Below the pieces are notes generated by a model. The model did not search any database and was not told the DNA's origin. It was given only the letters and a program-made list of their open reading frames with translations. 8,024 bases of DNA, taken from positions 1-8,024 of the forward strand of contig CAKUGM010000060.1 in NCBI GenBank assembly GCA_934654625.1. The letters run 5' to 3'. The position numbers and the translations under genes were made by a program. The DNA is from an uncultured Collinsella sp. Lineage in GTDB: Bacteria > Actinomycetota > Coriobacteriia > Coriobacteriales > Coriobacteriaceae. Position 1 is the stretch's first letter; each line of letters begins with the position of its first letter. This document shows positions 6,064 through 8,024 of the stretch, in pieces.

Positions 6064-6642
6064 TTACTCGACGATAAGCGAGCGACCCTCACGGCGTGGC
6101 TTGGCGGCAGGATAGGGGCCGTCGCAGTAACCAAGCGTTACGAATGCTCGGCAGATATAGCCCTCCGGCACGCCCCAAGATTTAAGCAGCGCCTGGCCTT
6201 CTTCCGAGGCGAACGTCTTCTCGGCACGGCTGACGATGCAGCTTCCAAGTCCCAACGCACGGGCCTCAAGCGTCATGTTCTGTGCGATAGCAAAGGCATC
6301 GGCGACGCTAAACAAAAAGCGCTCTTGGCAGAAGATACAAAACACCGTCGGCGCATCATAGAAGCCATTTTTGATTGCCGGGTTGTCAATGACGCTTGGC
6401 TGGTCGTGACTCACGTAGTTTCCCACCAGACCGGCGCGGCTAAAGCCCGCCATATTCATGCGGCCGATGCGTGCGGCAAGCTCGGCGTTGCGCACGGCAA
6501 CCACCATACTGCGCTGTCCGCCACCGGCGTTGGCGGCATAAATCCCCGCCTCAAGCACCTTCTCGACATCCTCGCGAGGCACCTGCCTATCCGCGTACTT
6601 GCGGATCGAACGCCTCGTTTTGATAAGCTCAAGCGTATCCAC
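6064..6642 (-). CDS. Nitroreductase family FMN oxidoreductase
   Basis: This 192-residue protein has the length and motifs of the FMN-dependent nitroreductase fold: TRRSIRKY near the start (residues 9-16) contacts the FMN phosphate, AANAGGGQRSM follows the usual 'a..aPs..n.qp' position, and ALGLGSCIV in the C-terminal half is the classical flavin-contacting loop. Members use NAD(P)H or other donors to reduce nitro groups, quinones or enones, or oxidise peptide substrates in maturation clusters; this one's substrate is unknown. The start is taken as GTG 6642-6640, ten bases after a GAGGAG site lying inside the end of the radical SAM gene; an ATT at 6648 is the only other early option, and there is no suitable ATG. 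Only seven bases separate it from the radical SAM stop, so the two are almost surely co-transcribed and probably coupled. Confidence 0.9.
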   Translation of the reverse strand: MDTLELIKTRRSIRKYADRQVPREDVEKVLEAGIYAANAGGGQRSMVVAVRNAELAARIGRMNMAGFSRAGLVGNYVSHDQPSVIDNPAIKNGFYDAPTVFCIFCQERFLFSVADAFAIAQNMTLEARALGLGSCIVSRAEKTFASEEGQALLKSWGVPEGYICRAFVTLGYCDGPYPAAKPRREGRSLIVE

Positions 6643-6649
6643 GGCAATC

Positions 6650-7696
6650 CTACTCCTCAATCTCTTTCCAGCACTGGGGATCGGCGTCGTACATATCGCC
6701 CGCGTAACCATAGGTCACAGCGGGACATCCTCGGCACCAACCAAAGAGCTCGCACTTAGAGCATTTCTTGAACTTCTTAAAGTCACGCTTAGCTTCCATT
6801 TGCGGAGAGAAGAAGAGCTCCTCCAGCGAGCTCTCGGCAACGTTGCCCACTTTGCTCTCCATGCGGCGACACGCATAGACGTCGCCCGTAGGCAGCACCG
6901 TCATATGACCCGTACCGCAGTGGCAGCCGTCATAGATCATGCCGGGCTTAGCGTCCTCAGGAATGGTGAACTTACCCTGCTCCCACAAAAGCAGCGTCCA
7001 CAGGTGGTCCTTGAGCTGGAAGAACGTTTTGCAGCCCGCCGCCTGATGGAACTCCATGCGCTCCTGCGCGGCCAGCAGCACGTCTCGATATTCCAGCGGC
7101 TCCAAATGGAACTCGTCGCGCTTTTGGCCCGACGTGGGGCAATAGCGCCCAAAGGCGAACACGTCGACCTCGAGACTTGCCACAAGGTCGATGAGCTGCG
7201 GCAACTCGGCAGCATTCATGCTCGATACCGTATTCATGACGGCAACCCAGATACCTGCACGCTTAAGACAACCGATAGCACGCATGGTCTCGGCAAACGA
7301 GCCGGGCTTGCGGAAGTAATCGTGCGTTTTCTCGAGTCCGTCGAGCGAGAGCTGATATTTGCGGCACTCCAGCTCTTTCATGCGGGTACAGACCTCGTCG
7401 GTAAGATGGAACGGATTGCCCATCACGCACCACATAAAACCGCGCTCGTGCAAGAGCTCGGCCAACCGCCAAAAATCGGGATGAAGAATGGGGTCGCCGC
7501 CCGTAACGTAAAAGTACGGCTGACGACCGATGCGCTCGCAGAGCGCCTGAGCCTGATCGACGACCTGGACCATTTGCTCCCACGGCATACGCTTGAAACC
7601 GGCGCAGGCACCGTTGGCAAAGATATAGCAATGTTTGCAGCGCTGATCGCATTCATCCGTAATATGCCATTGGAAGGCAAACGCAGGTTTTTGCAT
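6650..7696 (-). CDS. Radical SAM/SPASM domain protein, ACGX-system type
   Basis: In this 348-residue protein the signature C16-x3-C20-x2-C23 (TDECDQRCKHCYIF) binds the [4Fe-4S] cluster that cleaves S-adenosylmethionine, and VTGGDPIL (64-71) is the SAM-contacting GGE-like motif. The C-terminus is a SPASM domain with C258, C260, C276, C312, C315, C321, C324 and C342, enough for two auxiliary clusters. The spacing and phrases such as FQWHITDECDQRCKHCYIF, GGDPILHPDFW and CRGCPAV resemble, from memory, the radical SAM/SPASM family associated with ACGX-repeat peptides, so a peptide-modifying role is inferred. No ACGX-like peptide is encoded in the window. ATG 7696-7694 is chosen for the AGGGAG site seven bases before it; a longer in-frame start would overlap the ferredoxin gene. 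It lies 46 bp after the ferredoxin-domain gene and seven before the nitroreductase gene. Confidence 0.9.
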   Translation of the reverse strand: MQKPAFAFQWHITDECDQRCKHCYIFANGACAGFKRMPWEQMVQVVDQAQALCERIGRQPYFYVTGGDPILHPDFWRLAELLHERGFMWCVMGNPFHLTDEVCTRMKELECRKYQLSLDGLEKTHDYFRKPGSFAETMRAIGCLKRAGIWVAVMNTVSSMNAAELPQLIDLVASLEVDVFAFGRYCPTSGQKRDEFHLEPLEYRDVLLAAQERMEFHQAAGCKTFFQLKDHLWTLLLWEQGKFTIPEDAKPGMIYDGCHCGTGHMTVLPTGDVYACRRMESKVGNVAESSLEELFFSPQMEAKRDFKKFKKCSKCELFGWCRGCPAVTYGYAGDMYDADPQCWKEIEE

Positions 7697-7742
7697 CGTG
7701 GGACTCCCTTGGTCGATGTCGAAACTGATGACGGTATTTGGG

Positions 7743-8024
7743 CTACAGGCGCGCAACGGCGCCGACAGGGCAATTCTCGGCACAGGCACCGCAATGCAAG
7801 CAGTGCTCGGGCTCTATGCGATAGGCGTCTCCCGGCTCGATGCACTTCTGCGGGCAGTGCTCAAGGCAGGTGCCGCAACCGATACATGCATCGGCATCGA
7901 TGCAGAAGCCCTTGGCGGGCACAGGCTCCATGCCCTCGTCTAAGGTGAAGACCGCGCGCTCGATGGGATGAACTCCCAGGTTAAAGTAGTCGAGCACTAT
8001 GTTCTCAACCTTAAAGATGATGTT
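7743..8024 (-). CDS. Protein with C-terminal 2[4Fe-4S] ferredoxin domain, 5' end outside window
   Basis: The frame stays open to the last base, so only the final 93 residues are seen. Two complete cluster motifs, CIGCGTCLEHCP and CLHCGACAENCP, give a bacterial two-[4Fe-4S] ferredoxin domain at the C-terminus; two further cysteines lie nearby (one in GFCIDADA, one in PQKCIEP). Ahead of it is a non-ferredoxin segment, NIIFKVENIVLDYFNLG then PIERAVFTLDEG, that looks like beta-strands ending a larger domain; a pyridoxamine-phosphate-oxidase-like flavin barrel is one guess I cannot prove. A GTG at 7997 would give an 84-residue ferredoxin, but it has no clear ribosome-binding site and the frame runs on, so I treat the gene as truncated by the window edge. 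As first gene of the unit it could feed electrons to the radical SAM enzyme. Confidence 0.85.
   Translation of the reverse strand, partial: NIIFKVENIVLDYFNLGVHPIERAVFTLDEGMEPVPAKGFCIDADACIGCGTCLEHCPQKCIEPGDAYRIEPEHCLHCGACAENCPVGAVARL

Noticed and set aside
6599..7948. A 449-codon plus-strand open frame
   Set aside because: It is a long shadow opposite the radical SAM, ferredoxin and nitroreductase genes, whose motifs are unambiguous on the minus strand.

Overview
The window comes from a moderately high-GC bacterial chromosome. Codon third positions favour G/C, Shine-Dalgarno sites are AGGAG-like, and the protein families (a ParC-like topoisomerase A of the Lachnospiraceae/Coriobacteriia type, DUF6323/DUF6179, an ACGX-type radical SAM/SPASM protein) suggest an anaerobic gut actinobacterium of the class Coriobacteriia, for example Collinsella or a relative. 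This placement is inference from remembered family resemblance. No rRNA or other taxonomic marker is present, and I see no tRNA, CRISPR array, insertion sequence or transposase.

Layout. 1-1584 (+) is the C-terminal ~527 residues of a type II topoisomerase A subunit, closed by a GC-rich hairpin (1621-1662) that probably serves both strands. 1723-2253 (-) is a small FMN reductase/iron-sulfur flavoprotein-like gene. 2375-3181 (-) is an unrecognised protein with an N-terminal zinc ribbon and a C-terminal EF-Tu-domain-2-like barrel. 3182-3848 is a ~670-bp stretch with no credible gene, ending in a plausible promoter. 3849-4412 and 4405-5028 (+) are an overlapping pair of the DUF6323 and DUF6179 families. 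The second looks cut short by a frameshift, with the missing continuation visible in another frame to ~5174. 5175-5645 is mostly featureless and locally AT-rich. 5646-5981 (+) is a decayed yjdF-type gene with an internal stop and a lost N-terminus. From 6064 to the window end (-) lies a tight three-gene unit, in transcription order: a ferredoxin-domain protein (incomplete at its 5' end), a radical SAM/SPASM enzyme and a nitroreductase.

How the genes fit together. The three-gene unit at 6064-8024 is the most coherent system. A radical SAM/SPASM protein with at least three predicted Fe-S clusters sits between a two-cluster ferredoxin domain that could supply electrons and an FMN nitroreductase-family oxidoreductase. 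This is the architecture of a peptide- or protein-modifying maturation cluster. The radical SAM protein resembles, from memory, the family named after ACGX-repeat peptides, but no such peptide is visible here; it may lie beyond position 8024. The middle of the window (3200-6000) looks like an accessory, decaying region: one frameshifted gene, one gene remnant, long non-coding stretches, and two related ~31-bp direct repeats bracketing the DUF6323/DUF6179 pair.
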